A DNA stretch of 6,159 bases from an uncultured Bacteroidales bacterium (GCA_937906165.1 CALCYA010000133.1:1-6159), one strand, 5' to 3'. Positions 1 to 5,827 are shown, counted from the first letter of the stretch. The notes: generated by a model not told the origin, from the letters alone. Translations and numbers: made by a program.

Positions 1-80
1 ACTGGCAAAATTATATGCGTAAAAATGAAATCCCTCAGAATTTTACGTTGATCCCCGGTAAACGAGCCTCCCGCTTCCGT

Positions 81-121
81 AAAATGAAAATTAGGAAACA
101 ATTTTCATTGTTTCCTAATTT
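81..121 (-). terminator. Rho-independent terminator of the tRNA-Ser gene
   Basis: A perfect 14-bp inverted repeat (arms 88-101 and 108-121, core ATTAGGAAACAA / TTGTTTCCTAAT) with a 6-base loop starts five bases past the 3' end of the minus-strand tRNA. On the minus strand it is followed by a T-rich stretch (TTTTCATTTT when the end of the arm is included). Position, loop size and tail fit an intrinsic terminator for the tRNA. The plus-strand side lacks a T-run, so it probably works in one direction only. Confidence 0.75.
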
Positions 122-125
122 CTTG

Positions 126-210
126 CGGAGAGGGAGGGATTCGAACCCCCGGTACCTCTCAGTACGTCGGTTTTCAAGACCGGTGCAATCGACCACTCTG
201 CCACCTCTCC
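126..210 (-). tRNA. tRNA-Ser, anticodon UGA
   Basis: Read on the minus strand this is an 85-nt class II tRNA that decodes UCA-type serine codons. The 7-bp acceptor stem pairs GGAGAGG (204-210) with CCTCTCC (127-133), followed by a G discriminator at 126, as expected for serine. The anticodon TGA is complementary to 174-176 in a CTTGAAA loop. The long variable arm (about 151-166) forms a GTAC/GTAC stem, a hallmark of tRNA-Ser and tRNA-Leu. The T loop reads TTCGAAT between a GGGGG/CCCTC stem with one G-U pair. The 27-43 pair of the anticodon stem is a C-A mismatch. The terminal CCA is not encoded. It has its own promoter and terminator and is transcribed away from the downstream genes. Confidence 0.97.
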
Positions 211-256
211 AAAGGTTTTTGTGTCAAGGAATGTGGTCTTTCCGTTTTTGACGTTG

Positions 257-288
257 CAAAAGTATATCAAAAAAGTGAACCGTGCAAG
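257..288 (-). promoter_or_regulatory. Bacteroidota-type promoter for tRNA-Ser
   Basis: On the minus strand an exact match to the Bacteroidota -7 consensus TAnnTTTG (TACTTTTG, complement of 257-264) lies 20 bases downstream of a CTTG -33 element (complement of 285-288). Start of transcription would be near 250, giving a leader of about 40 bases before the mature tRNA 5' end at 210. Motif quality and position make this the best promoter in the window; it is inferred from consensus only. Confidence 0.7.
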
Positions 289-303
289 AGATTGACGGAA
301 AAA

Positions 304-335
304 TTTGAAAATAATTTTATTTTTACTGTTTTTTG
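304..335 (+). promoter_or_regulatory. Weak candidate promoter for the phosphodiesterase gene
   Basis: TTTG at 304-307 is followed after 20 bases by GTTTTTTG (328-335), which keeps the TTTG half of the TAnnTTTG -7 motif but lacks the TA. The tract is very AT-rich and lies about 45 bases before the start codon at 381. No better candidate was found in the interval, so this is a tentative assignment. Confidence 0.3.
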
Positions 336-380
336 CTTCTTGTTCTTGTTTATTGATTGCCTAATTCTGTAATTTGGGGT

Positions 381-1187
381 ATGAAAAAGTCTCTGTTGCC
401 TCTTTTCTGTTTCTTGCTTGCTATGCAACTTATGGGTTGTTCGGCAAGCAAGGTCGCGGTTGTGGAACGGCCTATGGTCATAGCGCATCGGGGTGGTGCG
501 TCATTGGGGCCCGAAAACAGCCTCATGGCAATAGAAAGTGCAATAGCTCTCGGCGTCGATGCAGTGGAAGTCGATGTGAGACTCTCTGCAGATGGGTATG
601 TGGTTGTGATGCACGACAAGAGTGTCAACCGCACGACAGACGGCAAAGGACGTGTCAATGGACTTTCTTTGGCGCAACTGAAGAAATTCTCTCTGCTTGA
701 TGCTGTAGGTAATAAAACCGGTGAGCGTATTCCAACACTGGATGAGGTCTTTGGACTCGTTGCCGGGCGTTGCCGTGTGCTCATTGAGATAAAAGACAAT
801 GATAGCCGTGGAATAGAGCCGGCTGTAGTGGATGCTGTTGCGAGACATTCTGCTTGGGATTGGGTTGCTGTGCAGTCTTTCAGTGACAAGGTTCTTGAGC
901 GGTTCAATGTACTTGCTGTCCCTTTTCCTTTGGAGAAACTGTTTGTGTTCAAACTGCCTCTTGTACCTTATATATTTGACGGTACTCTGCGTAGGCTCTC
1001 AATGGATAAATATAATTATGTCTCTTCGTTCAATGTCCATAAGTGCTTCGCCCGTGATGGCCTCGTAGAGCGGTTGCATAGTGCAGGGAAAGGTGTGAAG
1101 ATGTGGACTTTTGGCAAGGACGATGCGGCGAGGCCTGTAAACGCCGATGGGGTAATCGTTGATTCTCCTCAACTGTGGTTGCCGTAG
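381..1187 (+). CDS. Glycerophosphodiester phosphodiesterase family lipoprotein
   Basis: Predicted 268-aa enzyme that hydrolyses glycerophosphodiesters (deacylated phospholipid head groups) to glycerol-3-phosphate and an alcohol. The N-terminus is a lipoprotein signal: Lys2-Lys3, a hydrophobic stretch, then a lipobox LMG-Cys20, so the mature protein should be lipid-anchored in the envelope. No acidic run follows Cys20, so there is no obvious surface-export signal and the periplasmic face is more likely. The GDPD domain fills the rest: AHRGG (His36-Arg37), PEN (44-46), EVD (Glu63, Asp65), MHD (His78), IPTLDEVF (117-124), IEIK (135-138) and the closing ADGVIVDSP (255-263). These cover the catalytic and metal-binding residues of the family, at about its usual length. 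I start at ATG 381 because it gives a proper signal peptide; a TTG 24 bases upstream would add an unlikely extension. Exact substrate is unknown. It is transcribed divergently from the tRNA and is 83 bases from the next gene. Confidence 0.93.
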   Translation: MKKSLLPLFCFLLAMQLMGCSASKVAVVERPMVIAHRGGASLGPENSLMAIESAIALGVDAVEVDVRLSADGYVVVMHDKSVNRTTDGKGRVNGLSLAQLKKFSLLDAVGNKTGERIPTLDEVFGLVAGRCRVLIEIKDNDSRGIEPAVVDAVARHSAWDWVAVQSFSDKVLERFNVLAVPFPLEKLFVFKLPLVPYIFDGTLRRLSMDKYNYVSSFNVHKCFARDGLVERLHSAGKGVKMWTFGKDDAARPVNADGVIVDSPQLWLP

Positions 1188-1213
1188 TACCGTTGGCTTT
1201 TGAGTGGTAGTTC

Positions 1214-1245
1214 TTTTCGTGTGACTATCTTTTTTGTTAACTTTG
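1214..1245 (+). promoter_or_regulatory. Promoter-like element for the TauE/SafE gene
   Basis: TAACTTTG (1238-1245) is an exact match to the Bacteroidota -7 consensus TAnnTTTG. A degenerate -33 element, TTCG, sits at 1216-1219 with an 18-base spacer. Transcription would begin around 1252, leaving a short leader of about 20 bases before the ATG at 1271. This suggests that the permease is not simply co-transcribed with the phosphodiesterase. Confidence 0.55.
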
Positions 1246-1270
1246 CACAAGAAATGACAGTTTCTTGCCA

Positions 1271-1999
1271 ATGACAGAGGTTCTTCTTATACTTTTCGCT
1301 CTGTCTGCATGTGCGGGTTTTGTGCAGCGTGTGTCGGGGTTCGGTTTCGGGATATTCATAATGATGTTCCTGCCGTATATTATGCCCTCTTATAATGAGG
1401 CTGTGGCGCTTTCGGGTATTCTGTCGGGATGCACTGCGTTGCTTATTGTGGTGCGCAATTGGCGTTATATCCAATGGCGGGCGATTCCTGTTGTGTTCCT
1501 GTCCAATATTCTTGTTTCCTATTTTGTCATTATATATATGGGTGCTGTCGATGGCATTGTCATGCGGCGTTGTCTTGGAGTGGCCCTGATGCTTGTGTCG
1601 CTCTATTTCATATTCCTTGAGGGCCGGGCGAGAATGCTTTTCGGTTCACGTTGGTCTCAGGCGACGGTGGGTGCGTTGAGTGGCTTTATGGGCTCAATGT
1701 TCGCAATGCCGGGCCCACCGGTGGTGCTTTACGGTGTAAACGTGATAAAGGATAAGCGTGCGTATATGGCAACTATGCAGACCTTCTGGCTGCTGTTCAA
1801 CGTAGTGTATCTTTTCTTCCGGTCGGGGCGTGGCTATTACACTGCCGACACTCCTCTCTATTGGTGTGCGGGAGTTGTCGGCATTTTCTTTGGAATTCAT
1901 TTTGGAGCAAAATTCTTCAGTATCATAAATAAAGAGTTGTTAAAGAAAGTTATATATACATTTATGTTTTTGAGTGGCCTTGTAGCGCTTCTGAAGTAG
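1271..1999 (+). CDS. TauE/SafE family membrane permease (sulfite exporter-like)
   Basis: A 242-aa, strongly hydrophobic inner-membrane protein with about seven or eight membrane segments (roughly 4-19, 25-39, 43-61, 71-91, 98-116, 130-146, 168-183, 196-216 and 224-241; some may be re-entrant). The family's internal duplication is visible: a glycine-rich GFGFGIF motif at 23-29 in the first half, and GALSGFMGSMFAMPGPPVVL at 134-153 in the second, with the typical conserved proline-glycine-proline. Members export small anions such as sulfite, sulfoacetate or other organosulfur and organic acids; the substrate here cannot be read from sequence. ATG 1271 is chosen over the TTG at 1265 because it places the first helix right at the N-terminus and fits the promoter at 1238-1245. 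No clear ribosome binding site is seen, as is usual in this phylum. It stands upstream of pflB, separated by a 155-bp region with its own signals. Confidence 0.87.
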   Translation: MTEVLLILFALSACAGFVQRVSGFGFGIFIMMFLPYIMPSYNEAVALSGILSGCTALLIVVRNWRYIQWRAIPVVFLSNILVSYFVIIYMGAVDGIVMRRCLGVALMLVSLYFIFLEGRARMLFGSRWSQATVGALSGFMGSMFAMPGPPVVLYGVNVIKDKRAYMATMQTFWLLFNVVYLFFRSGRGYYTADTPLYWCAGVVGIFFGIHFGAKFFSIINKELLKKVIYTFMFLSGLVALLK

Positions 2000-2006
2000 A
2001 AATTTG

Positions 2007-2020
2007 TTGAAATAATTCAA
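2007..2020. promoter_or_regulatory. CRP/FNR-like palindrome upstream of pflB
   Basis: TTGAA-ATAA-TTCAA is a perfect palindrome with a 4-base spacer. It shares the layout of the CRP/FNR-family site TTGAT-N4-ATCAA, differing at one base per half-site. It lies about 75-90 bases upstream of the predicted pflB transcription start, a suitable place for an activator. Pyruvate formate-lyase is oxygen-sensitive and commonly controlled by such regulators, so the match is plausible, but the assignment is inference. Confidence 0.4.
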
Positions 2021-2043
2021 AAAATGGAATGAATTCAAAAAAT
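2014..2043. repeat. Two direct copies of AATTCAAAAAAT upstream of pflB
   Basis: The 12-mer AATTCAAAAAAT occurs perfectly at 2014-2025 and 2032-2043, with an 18-bp period. The first copy overlaps the right half of the TTGAA-N4-TTCAA palindrome; the second contains the right half of a TGAATTCA palindrome (2030-2037) and runs into the inverted repeat at 2040-2071. This arrangement suggests paired protein-binding sites or a bent A-tract region upstream of the pflB promoter. Confidence 0.6.
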
Positions 2044-2080
2044 ATACCGCTATTTATAATGTGGTATATTTCTTTTTTTA
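2040..2080 (+). terminator. Hairpin with T-tract: terminator of the permease gene and/or pflB operator
   Basis: Perfect 9-bp arms AAATATACC (2040-2048) and GGTATATTT (2063-2071) enclose a 14-base loop, with a further G-T and C-G pair possible inside. The right arm runs directly into a T-rich tract (2071-2080). This fits a weak Rho-independent terminator 40 bases after the permease stop codon. However, it also overlaps the expected -33 region of the pflB promoter, so it could instead be an operator at which a dimeric regulator binds. The stem is AT-rich, so termination would be modest. Confidence 0.5.
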
Positions 2081-2089
2081 TTATCTTCG
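2058..2089 (+). promoter_or_regulatory. Candidate pflB promoter
   Basis: TATCTTCG (2082-2089) matches the Bacteroidota -7 motif TAnnTTTG at all but one fixed position. At the right spacing (20 bases) the -33 position is only AATG (2058-2061), which is poor and may mean dependence on an activator. The predicted start near 2096 gives a leader of about 59 bases before the pflB ATG. Confidence 0.5.
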
Positions 2090-2154
2090 CACACAGAAAC
2101 GTGAGAGCGTTTTTATTAGTGACTAGAAGAACATTCTAAATATAGGTAAAAACT

Positions 2155-4383
2155 ATGGAAAAGAAACTGAATTTTAAAGATGGCTTGTGGAGCAAAGAGA
2201 TCAACGTTGGTAACTTTGTTCACGAGAACATTACTCCTTATGAGGGAGACGCTTCTTTCTTGGCTGGTCCTACAGAAAGAACAAAGAAAGTGTGGAATGT
2301 ATGCCTCAAGGCTCTTGAGGAGGAGCGTGCCAACAACGGTGTCCGCTCTTTGGACAATGTGACTGTTTCTACAATCACATCTCACAAGGCCGGTTACATC
2401 GACAAGGAGAACGAGCTTATCGTAGGTCTCCAGACCGACGAGCTGCTGAGACGTGCTATCAAGCCTTTCGGTGGTATCAAGGTTGTTGAGAAGGCTTGCC
2501 GCGAGAACGGTGTCGAGGTTGACGAGAAGGTAAAGGATATCTTCTACCACTACCGCAAGACACACAACGACGGTGTATTCGATGCTTACACAGAGGAGAT
2601 CCGTATGTACCGTTCTTTGGGCTTCTTGACCGGTCTGCCCGATAACTATGCACGTGGCCGTATAATCGGTGACTACCGTCGTCTTGCACTTTATGGTATC
2701 GACCGTCTTATCGAGGCAAAGAAGGCCGACCTTAAGGGTCTTCTCAGCCCAATGACCGAGCACACAATCCGTCTCCGCGAGGAGGTTGCTGAGCAGATCA
2801 AGGCTCTCAACGAGATCAAGGTTATGGGTGAGTATTATGGTCTTGACCTCTCTCGTCCTGCTACAAGCGCTCAGGAGGCAGTTCAGTGGACATATATGGC
2901 ATATCTTGCTGCCGTTAAGGAGCAGGACGGTGCTGCGATGTCACTCGGTAACGTATCATCATTCCTCGATATCTACATCCAGTACGATCTCGACAACGGC
3001 AACATCGACGAGTCATTCGCACAGGAGCTCATCGACCAGTTCGTTATCAAGCTCCGTATGGTTCGCCACTTGCGTATGCAGTCTTACAACGACCTCTTCG
3101 CAGGTGACCCGACATGGGTAACAGAGGCAATCGGTGGCCGTTTCAACGATGGCCGTACAAAGGTTACAAAGACTTCATTCCGCTTCTTGCAGACTCTTTA
3201 CAACCTCGGTCCCTCACCGGAGCCTAACATGACAGTTCTGTGGAGCCCTGAGCTTCCAGAGGGCTTCAAGGAGTTCTGCGCAAAGGTTTCTATCGACACA
3301 TCTTCAATCCAGTACGAGAACGATACATTGATGCGTGAGGTTCGCGAGTGCGACGACTACGGTATCGCTTGCTGCGTATCTTACCAGGCTATCGGCCGTC
3401 AGATCCAGTTCTTCGGTGCACGCTGTAACTTCGCAAAGGCTCTGTTGCTTGCTATCAACGGCGGTCGTTGCGAGAATACAGGTACTGTTGTAGTAAAGGA
3501 TATCCCTGTTCTCTCAGGTGACGTTCTTGACTATGAGGAGGTTCTTGCAAACTACAAGAAGGTGCTCATCGAGATTGCACGTGTATACAACGACTCAATG
3601 AACATCATCCACTACATGCACGACAAGTACTACTACGAGAAGGCTCAGATGGCGTTCATCGATACCGATCCTTCAATCAACCTTGCATATGGTGTTGCAG
3701 GTCTCTCTATCGCAATCGACTCTCTGTCAGCTATCAAGTACGGTAAGGTTACAGTTAAGCGCAACGAGCTCGGCCTCACCGAGTCTTTCGACATCGAGAA
3801 CGAGTTCCCATGCTTCGGTAACGATGACGACCGTGTTGACCACCTCGGTATCGACTTGGTATACTTCTTCACAGAGGAGCTCAAGAAACACCCTGTATAC
3901 AAGAATGCTCAGCCTACATTGTCATTGCTGACAATTACTTCTAACGTAATGTACGGTAAGAAGACAGGTGCTACACCTGACGGTCGTGCCAAGGGTGTTG
4001 CGTTCGCTCCGGGTGCAAACCCAATGCACGGACGTGACAAGAACGGTGCTGTTGCATCACTCAGCTCAGTGGCAAAGCTCCGCTACCGTGACTCACAGGA
4101 TGGTATCAGTAACACATTCTCAATCATTCCAAAGTCTCTTGGTGTTGACACAGAGACACGTATCGAGAACCTTGTTACCTTGATGGACGGTTACTTCACA
4201 AAGGGTGCTCACCACCTGAACGTGAACGTACTGAACCGCGAGATGCTTATGGATGCTATGGAGCACCCCGAGAAGTATCCACAGTTGACAATCCGTGTAT
4301 CGGGTTACGCTGTGAACTTCATCAAGCTGAGCCGCGAGCATCAGTTGGAGGTTATCTCTCGTTCGTTCCACGAGCGCATGTAA
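2155..4383 (+). CDS. pflB: Pyruvate formate-lyase (formate C-acetyltransferase)
   Basis: A complete 742-aa glycyl-radical enzyme that converts pyruvate and CoA to acetyl-CoA and formate in the anoxic cytoplasm, the central branch point of mixed-acid fermentation. It matches the E. coli PflB sequence (760 aa) that I recall almost throughout. Key residues are present: the adjacent catalytic cysteines Cys406-Cys407 in IACCVS (E. coli 418-419), Arg423 in FFGAR (E. coli 435), Trp321 (E. coli 333), and the radical glycine Gly717 in RVSGYAV (E. coli 734), 25 residues from the C-terminus. The NIIHYMHDKYYYE, TSNVMYGKKTG and PGANPMHGRD blocks are also typical. The loop after LMDGYF is a few residues shorter than in E. 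coli. Codon use is very uniform (GAG, AAG, CGT, AAC, TAC dominate), unlike the upstream genes, which suggests very high expression. ATG 2155 aligns with the family start and is preceded by an A-rich leader without a strong Shine-Dalgarno. A terminator follows, then its activase. Confidence 0.98.
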   Translation: MEKKLNFKDGLWSKEINVGNFVHENITPYEGDASFLAGPTERTKKVWNVCLKALEEERANNGVRSLDNVTVSTITSHKAGYIDKENELIVGLQTDELLRRAIKPFGGIKVVEKACRENGVEVDEKVKDIFYHYRKTHNDGVFDAYTEEIRMYRSLGFLTGLPDNYARGRIIGDYRRLALYGIDRLIEAKKADLKGLLSPMTEHTIRLREEVAEQIKALNEIKVMGEYYGLDLSRPATSAQEAVQWTYMAYLAAVKEQDGAAMSLGNVSSFLDIYIQYDLDNGNIDESFAQELIDQFVIKLRMVRHLRMQSYNDLFAGDPTWVTEAIGGRFNDGRTKVTKTSFRFLQTLYNLGPSPEPNMTVLWSPELPEGFKEFCAKVSIDTSSIQYENDTLMREVRECDDYGIACCVSYQAIGRQIQFFGARCNFAKALLLAINGGRCENTGTVVVKDIPVLSGDVLDYEEVLANYKKVLIEIARVYNDSMNIIHYMHDKYYYEKAQMAFIDTDPSINLAYGVAGLSIAIDSLSAIKYGKVTVKRNELGLTESFDIENEFPCFGNDDDRVDHLGIDLVYFFTEELKKHPVYKNAQPTLSLLTITSNVMYGKKTGATPDGRAKGVAFAPGANPMHGRDKNGAVASLSSVAKLRYRDSQDGISNTFSIIPKSLGVDTETRIENLVTLMDGYFTKGAHHLNVNVLNREMLMDAMEHPEKYPQLTIRVSGYAVNFIKLSREHQLEVISRSFHERM

Positions 4384-4400
4384 TGACAGATAATGTTTAA

Positions 4401-4437
4401 TAAAAATAGGCTGGCTCACAAGGTCGGCCTATTTTTA
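4401..4437 (+). terminator. Strong hairpin terminator between pflB and pflA
   Basis: Perfect 11-bp arms TAAAAATAGGC (4401-4411) and GCCTATTTTTA (4427-4437) flank TGGCTCACAAGGTCG, whose ends add further G-C and G-U pairs (GGC with GTC/GCC). The right arm ends in five T residues, so it is a good Rho-independent terminator beginning 17 bases after the pflB stop, and its A/T flanks could serve both strands. Partial read-through would explain how pflA is transcribed at a lower level than pflB. Confidence 0.85.
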
Positions 4438-4459
4438 ACCCATAACCCATAACCCATAA
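4436..4459. repeat. Tandem heptamer TAACCCA x3 before pflA
   Basis: Three perfect consecutive TAACCCA units (4436-4456) plus a partial TAA (4457-4459) start at the last bases of the pflB terminator and end four bases before the pflA ATG at 4463. They therefore fill the place where a leader or ribosome-binding region would be. The minus strand shows three GGG tracts at 7-base spacing. The same heptamer recurs in reverse orientation at 5805-5819. Confidence 0.9.
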
Positions 4460-4462
4460 TAT

Positions 4463-5194
4463 ATGACTATCAGAGTACATTCATACGAATCATTGGGTAC
4501 CTTCGACGGTCCCGGACTCCGTCTTGTGGTCTTTCTGCAGGGCTGTAACTTCCGTTGCCTCTATTGTGCCAACCCCGATACCATCGACCCCAAGGGCGAG
4601 AGTAAAGAGACCGACATCGAGCATATCGTGCAGATGGCCATGAACGAAAAGCCCTTCTTCGGCAAGCGCGGCGGTGTCACCTTCAGCGGTGGCGAGCCCA
4701 CATTCCAGGCCAAGGCACTGGTGCCTCTGGTGAAGCGCCTCAAGGAGCAGGGTATACATGTGTGTATCGACACCAACGGCAGCATCTGGAACAGTGATGT
4801 AGAGGAGCTTTTCTCTATTGCCGACCTGGTCATGCTCGACATAAAACAGTTCAACCCGGAACGTCACTCAATCCTCACCGAGCGTCAGAACAAGCAGACC
4901 CTTGCCACTGCAAAGTGGTTGCAGGAGCATGGCCGTCCGTTCTGGATACGTTACGTCCTTGTACAGGGCTACAGCGCATTCGAGGAGGATATCCGTGCCC
5001 TTGGCGAGCACTTCAAGGATTACGACATGATAAAGCGCGTCGAGGTGTTGCCTTACCACACATTGGGTGCGCACAAATACGAGCCTCTTGGCATGGAGTA
5101 CAAGCTCAAAGGCGTGAAGGAGAATACTCCCGAGCAGCTTGAGGAGGCAAGAGCACTCTTTGAGGAGTATTTCGATTGTGTCTTCGTAAACTGA
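4463..5194 (+). CDS. pflA: Pyruvate formate-lyase activating enzyme (radical SAM)
   Basis: A 243-aa radical-SAM activase that uses a 4Fe-4S cluster and S-adenosylmethionine to abstract a hydrogen from the radical glycine of PflB (Gly717 here). The cluster motif is Cys28-x3-Cys32-x2-Cys35 in GCNFRCLYCANP. It is preceded by SLGTFDGPGLR (10-20), typical of this subfamily, and followed by the SAM-binding SGGEP at 75-79. DTNGS at 103-107 and VMLDIKQFN (123-131) correspond to regions forming the SAM and monovalent-cation site in E. coli PflA. Length is the same as in enteric PflA (about 245 aa). There is no extra ferredoxin-like insert, so it is the PflA type rather than the longer activases of other glycyl-radical enzymes. 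ATG 4463 is the natural start. It has no recognisable promoter: the pflB terminator and a heptamer array fill the 79-bp gap, so it probably depends on read-through. It is followed after nine bases by the acetyltransferase. Confidence 0.97.
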   Translation: MTIRVHSYESLGTFDGPGLRLVVFLQGCNFRCLYCANPDTIDPKGESKETDIEHIVQMAMNEKPFFGKRGGVTFSGGEPTFQAKALVPLVKRLKEQGIHVCIDTNGSIWNSDVEELFSIADLVMLDIKQFNPERHSILTERQNKQTLATAKWLQEHGRPFWIRYVLVQGYSAFEEDIRALGEHFKDYDMIKRVEVLPYHTLGAHKYEPLGMEYKLKGVKENTPEQLEEARALFEEYFDCVFVN

Positions 5195-5203
5195 TTCAAG
5201 CCG

Positions 5204-5764
5204 ATGTCCGCCGAAAAAGAGAAGATGGCCACCGGTGAACTGTACGATGCCAACAACGCACCCGAACTGCTGGCCGAGCGCAATGCCTGCAAGGTGCTTT
5301 GTCAGCAGTACAACAGTATGCCTTACGAGGCAACAGCCGGGCGTGTGGCGCTATTGCGCAGGATAATAGGCTCTGCCGGTTCAAACTTTGTCATCGAGCC
5401 CTCTTTCTGGTGCGACTATGGTTACAACATCACTCTTGGCGAGAATTTCTATGCCAACCACAATCTTGTAATCCTTGACGCCGCCCCTGTTGTGTTCGGC
5501 GACAATGTCTTTGTTGGGCCCAACTGCTGTATCACCACCGCCGGTCACCCGCTTGAGGTGGAGTTGCGTAACAGGGGACTTGAATATGCACGCCCCATAA
5601 CAATAGGCAATAATGTGTGGATTGGTGCAGGCGTCACCGTGCTACCGGGAGTTACGATAGGTGACAATGTTACCATTGGTGCCGGCAGTGTCGTCAACAG
5701 GGATATACCACCCGGCTGTGTGGCTGTAGGAGTACCGTGCAGGCCAATTAAAAAAGATATATGA
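5204..5764 (+). CDS. Sugar O-acetyltransferase, hexapeptide-repeat family (Maa/LacA/NodL-like)
   Basis: A 186-aa cytoplasmic enzyme predicted to transfer acetyl from acetyl-CoA to a hydroxyl of a sugar such as maltose, glucose or a galactoside; the substrate is not certain. The N-terminal Maa domain is typical (EKEKMATGELYDANN, about residues 4-18, to about 58). A left-handed beta-helix follows, seen as hexapeptide repeats ITLGEN, VVFGDN, ITIGNN, VTIGDN (about 76-158). The catalytic histidine is His115 in TTAGHP, the same number as in E. coli LacA, with NVWIGAG and GAGSVV further on. Length (186 aa) is standard. ATG 5204 is preferred to Met8 because the family begins with this EKEKM segment. 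It starts nine bases after the pflA stop and so is probably in the same transcript. It consumes acetyl-CoA, the product of PflB, but a functional link beyond co-transcription is speculation. Confidence 0.95.
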   Translation: MSAEKEKMATGELYDANNAPELLAERNACKVLCQQYNSMPYEATAGRVALLRRIIGSAGSNFVIEPSFWCDYGYNITLGENFYANHNLVILDAAPVVFGDNVFVGPNCCITTAGHPLEVELRNRGLEYARPITIGNNVWIGAGVTVLPGVTIGDNVTIGAGSVVNRDIPPGCVAVGVPCRPIKKDI

Positions 5765-5803
5765 CAACCATGAGCTGTAGCATGCTACAGCTCATGGTTG
5801 TTT
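5764..5803 (+). terminator. 38-bp perfect palindrome ending the pflA operon
   Basis: Arms ACAACCATGAGCTGTAGCA (5764-5782) and TGCTACAGCTCATGGTTGT (5783-5801) match perfectly with no spacer, and the first base is the last base of the acetyltransferase stop codon. As RNA it would form a 17-bp stem with a CAUG loop, far more stable than needed, followed by only a short UUU. It is most likely the operon terminator or a 3'-end protecting hairpin; a protein-binding palindrome is the alternative. Confidence 0.75.
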
Positions 5804-5804
5804 A

Positions 5805-5823
5805 ATGGGTTATGGGTTAAGGG
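5805..5823. repeat. Heptamer GGGTTAT/GGGTTAA, inverted relative to the array before pflA
   Basis: ATGGGTTATGGGTTA (5805-5819), followed by AGGG, is the exact reverse complement of 15 bases within the TAACCCA array at 4436-4457. The GGG tracts at 5807, 5814 and 5821 keep the 7-base period. Degenerate relatives follow at 5845-5855 (GGGTTAAGGGG) and 6009-6024 (GGTTATGGGATTAGGG). It sits directly after the 38-bp palindrome. Confidence 0.85.
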
Positions 5824-5827
5824 AATT

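Noticed and set aside
18..47. Inverted repeat CGTAAAA (18-24) / TTTTACG (41-47), with a further CGTAAAA at 78-84
   Set aside because: Seven-base arms with a 16-base loop in AT-rich sequence near the window edge, with no neighbouring gene end visible; too weak to call.
15..251. Open reading frame of 78 codons across the tRNA on the plus strand
   Set aside because: It is the antisense of tRNA-Ser; the GRDSNPRYLSVRR-like peptide is a well-known artefact of translating tRNA genes.
350..952. Long minus-strand open frame (200 codons) opposite the phosphodiesterase
   Set aside because: It is a Ser/Thr-rich antisense shadow of a gene with a full set of family motifs, and it has no recognisable domain.
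2097..2112. Small hairpin AAACG-TGAGAG-CGTTT at the predicted pflB transcription start, followed by Ts
   Set aside because: Only a five-pair, partly A-T stem; not convincing as an attenuator, at most a 5'-end stabilising hairpin.
2116..2763. Minus-strand open frame of 215 codons overlapping the 5' part of pflB
   Set aside because: It is antisense to a perfectly conserved enzyme with strong codon bias, which naturally produces long shadow frames; its translation shows no known motif.
4490..4867. Minus-strand open frame of 125 codons within pflA
   Set aside because: It is an antisense shadow of a radical-SAM gene with clear motifs on the plus strand.
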